Made by a program: the position numbers and the translations under genes
Notes under the pieces: model-generated
The model's database searches: none
What the model was told of the DNA's origin: nothing
The model's input: only the letters and a program-made list of their open reading frames with translations
Assembly (NCBI RefSeq): GCF_017654505.1
Contig: NC_054535.1
Coordinates: 49,560,848-49,624,847 of the forward strand
DNA length: 64,000 bases
DNA from: Polyodon spathula
Lineage: Eukaryota; Chordata; Actinopteri; Acipenseriformes; Polyodontidae
Direction: 5' to 3'
Shown here: piece by piece, positions 52,319-61,090 of the stretch
How positions within the stretch are numbered: the stretch's first letter is position 1
Layout: every line of letters begins with the position of its first letter

Positions 52319-55300
52319 CACACAACAAAAACAAAAACAACAACAATGGGATGGAAGGAGGATAAAGAGGTAAGGGACAGGGAAGAGGAGTGCCGCCTAA
52401 GGGCCAGACATCCCCGGTGATGTAGCAAGCCCTTGCCGGGGTGCCTCCTCTGCGACCAGGACCATCTGTTCGCTAACTGTCCCTTCCGTGGCCTCTACCA
52501 AAAGGGAGAGGAGGAACTAGCCCAGGAGAGGAAGGGGAGGAGGAGGCAGAGAAGGGGAAAGGAGAAGAGGAAGGCAGAGTGTCCACCGCTCCCATCTCCA
52601 CCAGCAGAGGAAGAATTCCTGCTGGTTTCGCCTCCACAGCCAGAGGGAGAGGAGCCATATCCAGCGCCAGAGGGAGAGGAGCTGTTGCTGCCGTCTCCAG
52701 CGCCAGAGGGAGAGGTCCCACCACTGTCTCCAGAGCCGCACCAGTCCCCTGTAACAAGGGTAGACTACACGTCGCTCCCACCTCTGTCGCCAGGAGACTA
52801 CATGCCGCTCCCATCTCCACCGCCAGGAGACTACACGCCTCCGCCACCTCCACCGACAGGCGCAGAGCAGCAGGAGCTGCCTCTGCCTCCGCCACCTCCA
52901 CCAGCAGGAGCAGAGCAGCAGGAGCTGCCTCTGCCTCCGCCACCTCCATCGGCAGAAGCAGAGTAGCAGGAGCTGCCTCTGCCTCCGCCACCAGCAGAGG
53001 GTGAATGCCTGCTGGGTCCCTGTCCACCAGCAGAGGGTGAATGCCTGCTGGGTCCCTGTCCACCAGCAAAGGGTGAATGCCTGCTGGGTCTCTGTCCACC
53101 AGCAGAGGGTGAATGCCTGCTGGGTACCTGTCCACCAGCAGAGGGTTATTGCCTTCTGGTATCACTTCCCCCACCATCACGAGGAGCTTCCTCTGCCTCC
53201 ACCTCCATCAGGGGGAGAGGAGCAGGAGCTGCCTCTCCCTGCACCAGAAGGACCAGGACTAGATGCTTGCGGTCCTCAGCAGCCCTTGTATAGGCTGCTG
53301 AGGGAATCACTGGGAAGAACCGCCCGGCCGCAGTGGCCGAGACGAGGGCTAACACCCGCACCCCAGCTTGTCCTGACTCCATTCCTCGCTTTGCTCAAGG
53401 ATGCCTGCCTTGCTTCGCTCAAGGATGCCATGCCACGCTTCGCCCAAGGATGCCTGCCACGCTTCGCCCAAGGATGCCTCCGCATCGCCTGGGGTTGCCA
53501 GTCGCTCCGCATCGCCTGGGGTTGCCAGTCGCTCCGCATCGCCTGGGGTTGCCCGCCGCACCGCATCGCCTGGGGTTGCCCGCCGCGCCGCATCGCCTGG
53601 GGTTGCCCGCCGCGCTGCATCGCCTGGGGTTGCCAGTCGCTCAGCATCGCCTGGGGTTGCCCGCCGCTCAGCATCGCCTGGGGTTGCCCGCCGCTCAGCA
53701 TCGCCTGAGGGTGCCAGCCGCTCAGCATCACCTGGGGTCGCTGAGACTGCTTCGCCTGGGGTTGCCAGCCGCTCCGCATCGCCAGGGGCTGCCTGTTGCT
53801 CCGCATCGCAGCAGAAAGTACTGTGGCCGGAACCCCACCATGGGGAGCTGCCGGCCACAAAGAAGGGGGAGGAGGTCTGGAGACCATCAACCCCAGCAGC
53901 AGTTTCACTGCCGGAGATCATGGGGGAGGTCAGGAGACCTGCTCCCACTGCAGCAGTTTCGCTGCCAGAGATCGGGGGGGAGGTCAAGAGACCTGCTCCC
54001 ACTGCAGTTTCTTCGCTGCTGGAAGTACTGTGGTCAGAGCCCCACCCAGGGGAGCTGCCTGCTCCGAAGAAGGGGGGAGGTCAGGAGATAACCCCCCAAG
54101 CAACCAAGAGTATGCCACCCTGCTGTCAGCATTGCTGCTGACAGCCTTACAACCTGTGGGCCCCTTGAAGCCTCTGGTCCTGGCCCAGGACTTTGTGTGA
54201 GACTTTTGGGCTTTTAAGGGGGGAGGTGGCCATTGAGGCCATGTGTGCTTTGCACAGGGGGTATATGTGACAAAGTGCCTGTCCCCTGTGTATATTATCT
54301 GTTATGTTGCGTGTGGTTTGTTAAATGTTGGTGTATAGTCATTGGTACATGGGATATACACGGGTCTGTAACATGAGTGTTTAAAATGTATATTTGTATT
54401 TAGGCACGGGATTGTACATCACTTCACGTACATTTAAAGTAGTTAATATGTGAGCAGGAGGTTGAACATAATTAATTCACGTACTGGGATTCAAGTGAAT
54501 AATTAATTAGTAATTGAATCCCAGCACAACAGTATATATAGATGCACATTTTCACATACTCGCGGTTGGGTGTTCGGTGAGTGGAGAACAGGAGAGAGAG
54601 GAGAGTTAAAATATCAATTGCTATTGCGTGCTGGTGGGACCAGCACGATACTTCTATTTATCTGCTCACCGTGTTTGTTAGTGTGTCTGTCCGTGCACCG
54701 TGTTTTATTAAATATAGTCCGTTTTTGTTTGTCTATTTATTTTGGCGTGAAGTGCCGTGTCCTGTTTCTGTTTGTTTGTTAAACCCTTTTATTTTGCAAT
54801 AAACTGGCGCAAGCAAGCGCCATTTCATTTCATTTCATTTCATCCATCCTGTTTTGTTTATTAATTTCCTGGTTCTGACGCCGCCCACTTCGGCCGTCTC
54901 TCTGGGACAAATTCTTAAAGAAAACAAAGCTCAATAATAATGTAATCTGTAAGCAGTTCAGTATATTATTTTTCTATATCCTGTTAATGTGTTTTTTTTG
55001 TTGTTGTTGTTTTTGTCTGATCCAGTTGTTGGGGCCTGTGGAAGGGGTGTGGGTAATTCACTGACTAGGAGACAGACAGGTGTACTTGAAAACACCACAC
55101 AGGTGCCCAGTTTTATTTTCAAACAGTTCTTGCTTTTTCCGGCAGAGGGCACTGTTGACCGTGGGCTGCCTATCAACGATGATAGACAGCACCACGGAAA
55201 TACCACAGCTGGTATGTGAACAGCAAGTGCACTCGCAGGTGCTCAAAGAAATAATAATGAAAACAGAAGGCGAAAAGAACAATGGAAAATAAAACAGTAA

Positions 55301-58300
55301 TAAAACTACAAATAAAAGGTGCTGCACTCGGCAGCGTTATTCCGGTCGCCGCTACCCGCACGACCCGGATCACCGTCCTACTCTGTAGGCTAACTAGCCT
55401 GTTCTGTCACAATACGCCGGGGTCTGCCCAAGGGTTCCCCGCTCTCTCTGTCTCGCTATGAAACTCTTTGTTTCACCTGATTCCCGGTCCTGGATCAGTG
55501 CTGCCGCACTCTCGTAATGTCTAAGTGGGCAGACCTGAGGAAACAACGGAGCGTTAATTTATAGGGCTAACAATCTCCCAAGACTCGCCTCTCAGCCATT
55601 CAGAGAGGGGGAAAGTCTACACACCCACTTTTCCACCTCCCCGTGTCACTGCCATGACTCACAGGCGGTTGTTGGACGACTGCCGCCCTCTTCCTGCAGC
55701 CCGTGAACACGCCAGCAGAGTCAGCACAGATCTCTCCCTGTTACAGGGCCTAATGTTTATTAATCAAATTTAAACAAACACAGAATGTCTGTATTGCATG
55801 TCTACTAAAAAAAATAATAATATGCAGGGACAATAACAAACATAATATTTAAGGATTAAACACATACACTCATTTAAAAACTGGAAAATCCTGTTCTAAC
55901 ACAAACCTTATCCCACAAAGGTCAGAAACAATTCTAATGTTTACATAGCAATAGCTGATGCAGTATGTGAAACACCACCTATTGCTGTTGGAATACTGAA
56001 AATTAAAAACATCTTTGCACATTTGTACAATTTTATAATCCACAAATAAGGAACATTTTCTACCCAGAAAAATTAAAAAATAAAAAAAACACACGCAGAT
56101 ATGTTCCTTGCATAAAGTTTTGTTAACCATATTTTGTTAATGCTGTATGTGATCTTTTGTTTACCTTTTTTTGTAGGTCGTTCTGTCAGTGTCAGCATTC
56201 TGTAGACTTTGAAGGCATGGCTCCCCTTTTTAATGCTTTTATCTTTCACCTCCTCTATGTCAGGCAAGGAGTTCATCGCACAGCGGAAATTGGCTTTCCA
56301 TGTCTTTGGATCCGGCTTGTCCACGCCTGGCTGGTATTTTCCTACGATTGCAGGCAGAATACAAATTAATGACTCAGCTTTATAAGTCATGGGCAGTTTG
56401 TCCATGAAAACAGATATTGGTTTATCATATCCAATAAGTACTGAGACAGTATTGTGACACAGATAAAGGATGCAAGTGGGGCATTTAACTTCCCCACCAT
56501 GCCCACTGTCTCACTAGGAAATATTCATTTCCCTTCAATACGCCACTTCTCTTAATGTTTACCACAGTAAATGTAAATGGTAATTTTGCAGTTTTCTCAT
56601 GCTTTCCCCATGGTTAAACTATGCATTTACCACAATTTGGCATATTTTAATATGCTTCACCATAACTCTGCAGGCTTTACAATGCTTGCCTGTGCTTTAC
56701 CATGTTTTATTACACTTTGCTATGCTTTTACTAAGCTTTTGTAGGGGGTGAGCCGATTCTGTCTAAATAAAAGCTCCTTTTTAGTCTGCAGTCTGATTAT
56801 TTTTACAATGTAAAAAAGGACAGCTATTCTTGGTCAAGAGGGAATTATGTTTAAACATACAATGAAACGGAACAGTATCTACAGAGACAGCATGTGCTGT
56901 TGAGCGGTGAAATTAGTTATGTAGCACAGCCCCAGGGGTGTGAATGTTGCAAAAGAAACGTGATAAAACATGGTGCATACCACCAGTAAAGGACATTAAA
57001 AAAAATACATTCATTATTAGTATACCGCAACTGGAAATAGCTGTTATGTAAGCCCCATTTCCCCACAAGCACAGCAGTCACTGAAGCGTAGATTTAAAAG
57101 AAAAAAGAATGTCAAGAAGCATTGTAAAAGGGGTACCAGATATGAACCTGCAGATTTAAAAAGGGACATTTTGGCCTGGAAAATTACCTGTCAAAACATT
57201 GCCGTTTGACCCAGTAAAGAACAATGTGTAAGTGTTTAAGAAACGAAAACAATAAATAAAAAAAAAAACAAAGAAAATGATTACAGCCAGTGTAGTTTGC
57301 GTGTTTAATTTTGAAACTTGTATTTCCCCAAGCCATTACCAGCTTTTCTATGAGTTAGGGGTTTATTGATTGTGGGTGATAATCATTACTCATATTTTGG
57401 AAAAGTCTGGTATACAATCCCCCTAAATGTAAGGAAAGGAACTTGTGAGAAACAAAGCGTTTTTTATTTTAAATTGACCTATTTTACCCCTCTTAACCTT
57501 TCTTAGACATGCCCCTTTTAAGGTTTTCTACTACTGTATTAGAGTAATGGTGGACTGTCGATGTGTGTTTGCGCTTTGTGACAATGGAGCGTTCTGTCTG
57601 AGAAGCCCAAGGTATGAGCATTGCAATTTCCTGTATAAAATACTTTACCTTTTTTTTGTTATTGCTTTTTCTTTAGTATATTAAATTAGTTTGGTTTTAT
57701 TTGTGTTTGGTTAATGGTATCATTCTGCTGTTTAAAAAATTAATTGTTTGAGTTGGCAATATAATTATTTGAATCTGTGCCATCCTTTTGGATATTAATT
57801 AAAACTTACACTTTGCTAAATATTTAAAATTGCATCATTGAATCTTATTGGTCATTGCAATATATTAAAACTTATACTGCAGGATCTTATTGGTCCTTGC
57901 AATATATTCAGATACAATTGGATCTTATTAATCATTGTAGTATATTTGAATTTACTTACTGGGAACCTGTGGCAGGGCCTAAACCCTGCACGTGTCAACA
58001 GTGCTGGGTGAATCTAAGTTGGCAGGGATGGGGTTAAATCCATCCATGCCAACAATGGTAGGTGGAATGTGGCCGTTCCCTCATTAGATAACTGAGTGCT
58101 AATTGGGAAATGACCACATGTATATAAAGGGAAGAAAAAGGTTTTGCTGGATGGTGGTATTTTGAGAAGCCAGTGAAGACGTTGCTCAGCCTGGCAGTAG
58201 TAAGAGTGGAGTGGAGTGGGGTGGGGTGGTTCAGGGCACAGGTGTGTGTGCTCCTTGTTGTGACTTCTGTTTTGTTTAACTCTTTATTTTGTTGTTTGTT

Positions 58301-59146
58301 TGTGTCGATTAATTAATAAATGTCTACTGTAGCGCTTAAACTGCAGCTTTACTGTCTCTCAGTCTCCTTCCTGCAGGTAACAGCTTCCTGTCACAGAATC
58401 TATATGGTGTGTTGTAAAAAGTATCACTTGGTTTTGCATTTTTTTATACAGTCTTCAACACAATGCCTACGTCTGTATGTTTACAGTAAGTAGATCTTAT
58501 TGCTCATTTTGTGGTTTCTTTATATTTCTTTTTATATGTTTTTGTATCAATAAAAGTTCTAGAAATTAATTTTGAAAAGGCTATTCTTGTCTTTGAACTA
58601 GTAGCACATTTCGATGCATTCCTGAGTGGTGGTGCTACATTAATGTATAAAGTACATTGCTTTATTGTACTTAGAAACATTATGCCAGCAGTGCGTCATT
58701 GGCAAAGGTTGTTACCAGCAATCCATTTGGGACATGTTGCAACATATCCTTTTGTAATATTTCACCTATGTATCTACAGAATTCCTTATTGCGCAGCGAT
58801 ATTTACTAAGCTTGAAACAAAAAAAAAACTATATAAAAAACTGCATCTTCACACTCCAACAACACTCTGTGTAAATATGGACTGGAGAGGAGGGCTATAG
58901 TTGAAAATGATTGACCCGAGGGAGGACTATTGTTACTGACAGGGGGCTATAATGCCCATAGCCACAAGAAACAATAGTCTTCCCAAGAGGCATTTAATTT
59001 TCCACTATTTGCTGAGTCTGCAGTACATATTTAATATATCAGTCAAAATAATGAGAGGCAAGGTTGGATAGTAAATATGACCTTAAATACTGTAAAGCCA
59101 TAAATATTTGCAAGCTTTTTATTATGTGTTTTTAGTGTATGAACAA

Positions 59147-59210
<64 letters not shown>

Positions 59211-60477
59211 TAGTGCTGTACATATAATGAAGTAATATACTACTACCAGTGCAACAGGTCGTCAACATTTCTGGAGCAAAATGGGTTTTATGGCTTTACA
59301 GTATTTTGTATGTACCCACATCCACACACCCACACACCCACACCCTCACACCCACCACTCTCACACACACACACACACACATACACACACACACACAGTC
59401 AATACCTGTATGGATTGCCCAGTTTCTAAATAAAGGAGCATCTTTTTCCACATCCCAACCATGTCTAGCTGCATGCATCCAGGGAATCTGAAAAACCTTT
59501 TTCTCCTGTAAGTAAAGCACATGGATTGTTACAACACTTGCTAGCAGCCCACCAATTTTATTAGATATCTGTATTAAGTATTGTTCCCTACTATACGCAA
59601 TACTGGGTCAACAGCTGCTGGTGCTACAGCTGCAGTACAGGTGACAATAATGGCAAGAGCTATAGTGGTTCATCAGATTACCTCAGATACCATCTGAACT
59701 GAATGTAACTGTAAAGCTGTATTCCCTGCCGAGCAATCTGCCAACCTTATTAGAGCAAAACAGGCAGCACCCCAGCCTCAGAATGAGAAGAGGTCCTAGG
59801 GTTGTTGGTTTGCAAATGTCCTTTTTAATGGGTATTTTTTTCTTAAATATTTTATTTTTAGTAACACAGATTGGCAAAAGCTTTGAATGAAAGATTGTGT
59901 CCTGTGTTATAAATACAGCAAAGTTCTAATTGTTTATATAGAATTGAATGTCATGTAAAATCTCTAGGTCTGCATCCAATATTGAACATCATATTAGTTT
60001 ATATGCTTTGAAGAATGTACAAATGAAATGTTTTCAGTAAAATAACCACTTGAGGCAAGAGAAAGGGCCTCAAAATGTGTTTCACATGCATTCTCCAGCA
60101 ATCAGCTGATTGTGCTACTAACTTTAAATATGAAGATTAACCTGAACAGGGCTGCAGAGATGTAACATTTACACAGTCGTTCTGGACGAATTTAACACCG
60201 TAAACTACTTTTCACCAGACACTTGATCTATCACATGGGGGTGTACAAAGATCTGAGTATTATGGATCAAGCCATTCGCCCTTTAATTATAACGGGACTG
60301 CTTAAATATTACACAGTGCCACAATTATGTTGTAACTGTGGTTTTTCCATTCAGTGGCTAAATACTTTGTAGCTCAGCCTATATACTCACCTTATTTACC
60401 CACTTAAAGCCTGGTATTTTACCAGCATTGATTTGTTCTTCCAGCCACGGTCGCATACGCATTCTTTCGACTGGCAT
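34283..60477 (-). CDS. irf2: interferon regulatory factor 2, eight coding exons
   Basis: irf2 encodes a nuclear transcription factor that binds IRF/ISRE elements and mainly opposes IRF1 on interferon-responsive genes. Joining the eight exons listed below gives 1026 nt and 341 residues, close to mammalian IRF2. The DNA-binding domain (residues 1-113 or so) keeps the five tryptophans W11, W26, W38, W46, W58 and the contact residues H40, R82, C83, N86 and S87. The middle region is shorter and diverged but keeps [18 protein letters not shown] and [11 protein letters not shown], and the C-terminus keeps [10 protein letters not shown] and ETRASVI, all IRF2 rather than IRF1 signatures. All introns are GT/AG and phases are consistent. 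Introns carry many transposons. Neither promoter nor 5' non-coding exon was recognised. Confidence 0.95.
34789..36324. mobile_element. hAT element in irf2 intron 7
   Basis: The left end starts CAGGGGTGAAATTC and the reverse complement of the right end starts CAGGGGTGACATTC. It is flanked by ACTTGCAG (34781-34788) and ACTTGTAG (36325-36332), an 8-bp duplication with one change. The left end is rich in GGTACCGG-type motifs. I recognise no transposase, so it is probably non-autonomous. Confidence 0.8.
36333..37293. other. irf2 intron 7 remainder
   Basis: AT-rich intron sequence with no further feature recognised. Confidence 0.5.
37294..37337 (-). CDS. irf2: irf2 coding exon 7
   Basis: 44 nt encoding [15 protein letters not shown], equal to the acidic serine stretch after ISPVSSY in mammalian IRF2. 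Acceptor TTTTTTCAG; donor CAAAG|GTGAGA. Confidence 0.9.
37338..39326. other. irf2 intron 6
   Basis: 1989 bp of AT-rich sequence without recognised genes or clear repeat ends. Confidence 0.6.
39327..39479 (-). CDS. irf2: irf2 coding exon 6
   Basis: 153 nt encoding [36 protein letters not shown] and [12 protein letters not shown]. Three AGs lie near the acceptor (GAAG|AACACAG|GAG|TTC). Only the first keeps the frame with exon 5, so it is chosen. Donor TGGAG|GTGGGT. Confidence 0.9.
39480..42982. other. irf2 intron 5
   Basis: 3503 bp. Holds the Tigger-like repeat at about 40700-41569, with a TA microsatellite at 40779-40818. The rest shows no gene. Confidence 0.6.
40700..41569 (-). mobile_element. 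Tigger/pogo-like repeat, copy 1
   Basis: The reverse complement of the right end starts CAGTAGTCCCTTGCTAATAA, a pogo/Tigger-like end. On the minus strand near 41350 an ATG begins [17 protein letters not shown], and in another frame [20 protein letters not shown] follows, resembling the helix-turn-helix start of a pogo-type transposase. The middle part (TTACATTATG, CCTATACAGT, GACACGTTATGATACT) is shared with 60660-61020. Left border uncertain. Confidence 0.45.
42983..43091 (-). CDS. irf2: irf2 coding exon 5
   Basis: 109 nt encoding [19 protein letters not shown] then [18 protein letters not shown]. The [10 protein letters not shown] part aligns with KNEVDSTV of mammalian IRF2. Acceptor TTCTTCAACAG; donor CTTAG|GTAAGC. 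Confidence 0.85.
43350..44675 (-). mobile_element. hAT element in irf2 intron 4
   Basis: The left end starts CAGGGTTGGCCAAAC and the reverse complement of the right end starts CAGAGATGGCCAAAC. It is flanked by CCTTATAC (43342-43349) and CCTTATCC (44676-44683). Its right end is 136 bp from irf2 exon 4. The interior has a BED-finger-like transposase piece on the minus strand. Confidence 0.85.
44140..44376 (-). pseudogene. hAT transposase N-terminal (BED-like) fragment
   Basis: The frame reads [21 protein letters not shown] then [20 protein letters not shown] and SEYPPGSD, with the spacing of a BED-type zinc finger (C, C, H-x4-H) followed by the YPPGS linker seen in hAT transposases of the GTF2IRD2/ZBED kind. 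It stops directly after this, so the catalytic domain is lost. Confidence 0.6.
44812..44855 (-). CDS. irf2: irf2 coding exon 4
   Basis: 44 nt encoding the basic stretch [14 protein letters not shown] just after the DNA-binding domain. It is too short for an ORF search and was found by phase and the lysine-rich similarity to mammalian IRF2. Acceptor TTTTGCAG, donor TTAAG|GTAATCC. The exon 4/5 join gives I-K-L-E, a sumoylation-type site. Confidence 0.85.
45791..46250 (-). mobile_element. LTR-like block ending in a common fish hairpin motif
   Basis: On the minus strand a TATAAAAG box (46079-46072) is followed 175 nt later by AATAAA (45900-45895), then CACCCTCACA and the AAGTCGCCTTGGATAAAGGC hairpin motif widespread in fish repeats. 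The spacing is that of an LTR or similar promoter-bearing repeat. I could not find the other border or a duplication. Confidence 0.35.
47040..51386 (+). pseudogene. non-LTR retrotransposon with restriction-like endonuclease (R2/HERO group)
   Basis: One long ORF, broken by several shifts and stops, plus a 5' leader (about 47040-47620). In order: a zinc finger starting CVCG at 47728 and continuing after the solo LTR (GLKIHQGR in another frame); a basic linker; RT pieces (49387-49500 with ISQFHPIS and [20 protein letters not shown] near 49520); the catalytic YMDD at about 49810-49822 within [10 protein letters not shown]; a thumb region (50029-50523); the C-x2-C-x7-H-x4-C knuckle [17 protein letters not shown] near 50756; and a PD...E nuclease ([20 protein letters not shown], about 51060-51130). 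This is the single-ORF layout of R2/R4/HERO elements. Its 3' end is replaced by an LTR fragment. Confidence 0.85.
47750..48357 (-). mobile_element. solo LTR inserted in the LINE zinc finger
   Basis: 608 bp, plus-strand start TGTCACAGAGACGG and end CTTTGTCACA (TG...CA on the minus strand). It is flanked by perfect 5-bp duplications GGGTG (47745-47749 and 48358-48362). Nearly identical to 8714-9324. No internal sequence remains, so it is the product of LTR-LTR recombination after insertion. Confidence 0.95.
51387..51480 (+). mobile_element. LTR fragment at the LINE/LTR-element junction
   Basis: Matches 54417-54510 of the downstream LTR (ACTTCACATACATTTAAAGT, GTTCAAGTGAATAATTAATT). The LINE ends within its nuclease region at the left border, and the gag-like minisatellite starts at the right border, so both junctions are illegitimate. 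Confidence 0.8.
51481..51870 (+). repeat. 27-bp minisatellite, array 1
   Basis: About 14 imperfect units of the type GGGGTTGCCAGTCGCTCCG plus CATCGCCT. Translation gives [18 protein letters not shown] or the third frame, all nine-residue repeats. Confidence 0.9.
52433..52966 (+). pseudogene. gag-like ORF with CCHC knuckle and proline repeats
   Basis: 177 codons. The knuckle [13 protein letters not shown] (C-x2-C-x3-H-x4-C) lies at residues 4-16, then a basic [12 protein letters not shown] stretch, then acidic-proline repeats ([17 protein letters not shown]) and 16-residue [16 protein letters not shown] repeats. It corresponds to the second knuckle of the element B copy at 11145-11258; the first knuckle is missing here. 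The true start probably lies upstream in another frame across the A-rich tract. Confidence 0.6.
52860..53150 (+). repeat. 48-bp and 36-bp coding tandem repeats
   Basis: Three 48-bp units (GCAGAGCAGCAGGAGCTGCC...) are followed by five 36-bp units (CTGTCCACCAGCAGAGGGTG...). Both periods are multiples of three. Confidence 0.85.
53460..53790 (+). repeat. 27-bp minisatellite, array 2
   Basis: About 12 units, same unit as array 1. Through 53401-53708 three plus and two minus frames are all free of stops. Confidence 0.9.
54266..54909 (+). mobile_element. 3' LTR of element D
   Basis: 644 bp, TGTGACAAAGTGCC to CTCTGGGACA. Same family as the LTRs at 8714-9324 and 47750-48357 but in plus orientation and more diverged, with an extra CATTTCATTT-type duplication near 54823-54843. 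The outer flank is AATTC; no left partner survives. Confidence 0.85.
55037..55745 (-). mobile_element. solo LTR, unrelated family 2
   Basis: 709 bp flanked by perfect 5-bp duplications GGGCC (55032-55036 and 55746-55750). On the minus strand it runs TGTAACAGGG to CCTTCCACA, with TATAAATTAA (55565-55556) as a TATA box and an AATAAA near 55115. No internal sequence, so a solo LTR. Confidence 0.9.
56165..56341 (-). CDS. irf2: irf2 coding exon 3
   Basis: 177 nt encoding the recognition helix and end of the DNA-binding domain: [18 protein letters not shown], then [17 protein letters not shown] and the [16 protein letters not shown] tail. Donor AAAAAAAG|GTAAAC, preceded by a run of seven A. Confidence 0.95.
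56560..56750 (-). repeat. interspersed CATGGTAAAGCAT-type repeat, copy 2
   Basis: Reverse-complement homologue of 15895-16085 (AAACATGGTAAAGCAC, TTGTAAAGCC, CTGCAAAATTACCA shared). Confidence 0.7.
57843..57955 (+). repeat. three imperfect ~40-bp tandem units
   Basis: ATCTTATTGGTCATTGCAAT recurs at about 57844, 57886 and 57922 with growing divergence, each followed by ATATT. Confidence 0.7.
57968..58395 (+). mobile_element. solo LTR, family 3
   Basis: 428 bp, TGTGGCAGGGCC to CTTCCTGTCACA, flanked by GAACC (57963-57967) and GAATC (58396-58400), a 5-bp duplication with one change. TATATAAAGG at 58121-58130 and AATAAA at 58315-58320 give it a complete promoter and polyadenylation layout, opposite in orientation to irf2. 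Confidence 0.85.
59153..59208. repeat. (TA)n microsatellite
   Basis: About 28 units in irf2 intron 2. Confidence 0.9.
59361..59397. repeat. (CA)n next to the irf2 exon 2 donor
   Basis: On the transcribed strand a GT/GU repeat begins at about intron position +9. Cytidine-rich CACAC blocks continue upstream to 59320. Confidence 0.9.
59406..59505 (-). CDS. irf2: irf2 coding exon 2
   Basis: 100 nt, the size usual for this IRF exon. Encodes [17 protein letters not shown] and [17 protein letters not shown], with W38, W46 and W58. Acceptor TACTTACAG; donor ACAG|GTATTG, followed after 8 nt by a GT-repeat. Confidence 0.95.
60391..60477 (-). CDS. irf2: irf2 coding exon 1
   Basis: Encodes residues 1-29, starting [15 protein letters not shown] and ending GFKWVNK. 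The ATG lies six bases after an acceptor (TTTTAG|GTCACC), so a non-coding exon must lie upstream, as in other vertebrate IRF2 genes. Donor AAG|GTGAGTA. Confidence 0.95.
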
Positions 60478-60529
60478 GGTGACCTAAAACCAAAAAGAGA
60501 AACTGCATCACTGAGGGGTAGATGTACGA

Positions 60530-60885
60530 AGATGTAGCCCCTCACTAAACCAGATCTGTTTATCCGACATAAGGAGGTGTCGGGTTTACAACAAATACAA
60601 TAAAATCGCACACATATATATTTAGTGTTCAAAATGCACTTCAAATGTATAAATTATTGCTCAAAATGGGTTTTTGGTAGGTACATGTTACATTATGAAA
60701 ATATAAATCTGCACAGTACACCTATACAGTATAAAGTGCAGTAGTAAAATCAAATGAATACCTAGCGCACTTTTTTTTTTATCTTAGATTGTAGGTTAAC
60801 CGTAACACAAAATAAATCATACTGCTGCATTGTACACATTGGTGTACAATGTGATTAAAAGATTATTATAAATTGAATCTAAATA

Positions 60886-60943
<58 letters not shown>

Positions 60944-61090
60944 GGACTATTTAGTAGCCTAGACAATTAACACAAAATAGAACATGGTGCCGCATTGACA
61001 AGTTATGATACTTACAGGAGGACAGTCATTCTTGTTCAAACAAATTTCAAGGGAACAGCAACAAAGTTTGCATTATACCAGTAATTCGTA
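60530..61090 (-). mobile_element. Tigger/pogo-like repeat, copy 2
   Basis: Shares TTACATTATG, CCTATACAGTA, AGCCTA...ACAATTAACA and TTATGATACT with 40820-41080 in the same order. An ATT trinucleotide array (60886-60942) has expanded inside it. Borders not resolved. Confidence 0.45.
60886..60942. repeat. (ATT)n microsatellite
   Basis: About 19 units. Confidence 0.95.

Larger units (their letters stand above)
51481..54265 (+). mobile_element. internal region of LTR element D, partly duplicated
   Basis: Two successive copies of the block minisatellite - [26 protein letters not shown] - [19 protein letters not shown] occur (51481-52200 and 53460-54090). Between them are an A-rich tract (52289-52345), one CCHC knuckle and proline-rich repeats. 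The last copy runs into a purine tract (AAGGGGGGAGGTGG, 54216-54229) and then the LTR. No protease, RT or integrase sequence was found, so this copy and probably its family depend on another element for enzymes. Confidence 0.75.
44856..56164. other. irf2 intron 3 (11.3 kb)
   Basis: The longest intron of the gene, made mostly of retroelements: an LTR-like block, an R2/HERO-type LINE with a solo LTR, a rearranged LTR element and a second solo LTR, each listed separately. 46660-47040 and 55751-56164 show nothing recognised. Confidence 0.8.
56342..59405. other. irf2 intron 2
   Basis: 3064 bp with a palindromic repeat copy, a short tandem repeat, a solo LTR and two microsatellites, each listed. 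The ORF at 58511-58900 has no recognised motif. Confidence 0.6.

Noticed and set aside
53276..54002. Minus-strand ORFs of 210 and 217 codons over the element D minisatellite
   Set aside because: They are antisense to the knuckle ORF and 3' LTR orientation; openness is explained by the stop-poor 27-bp unit.
58511..58900. 129-codon plus ORF in irf2 intron 2
   Set aside because: No motif, antisense to irf2, hydrophobic AT-driven composition.
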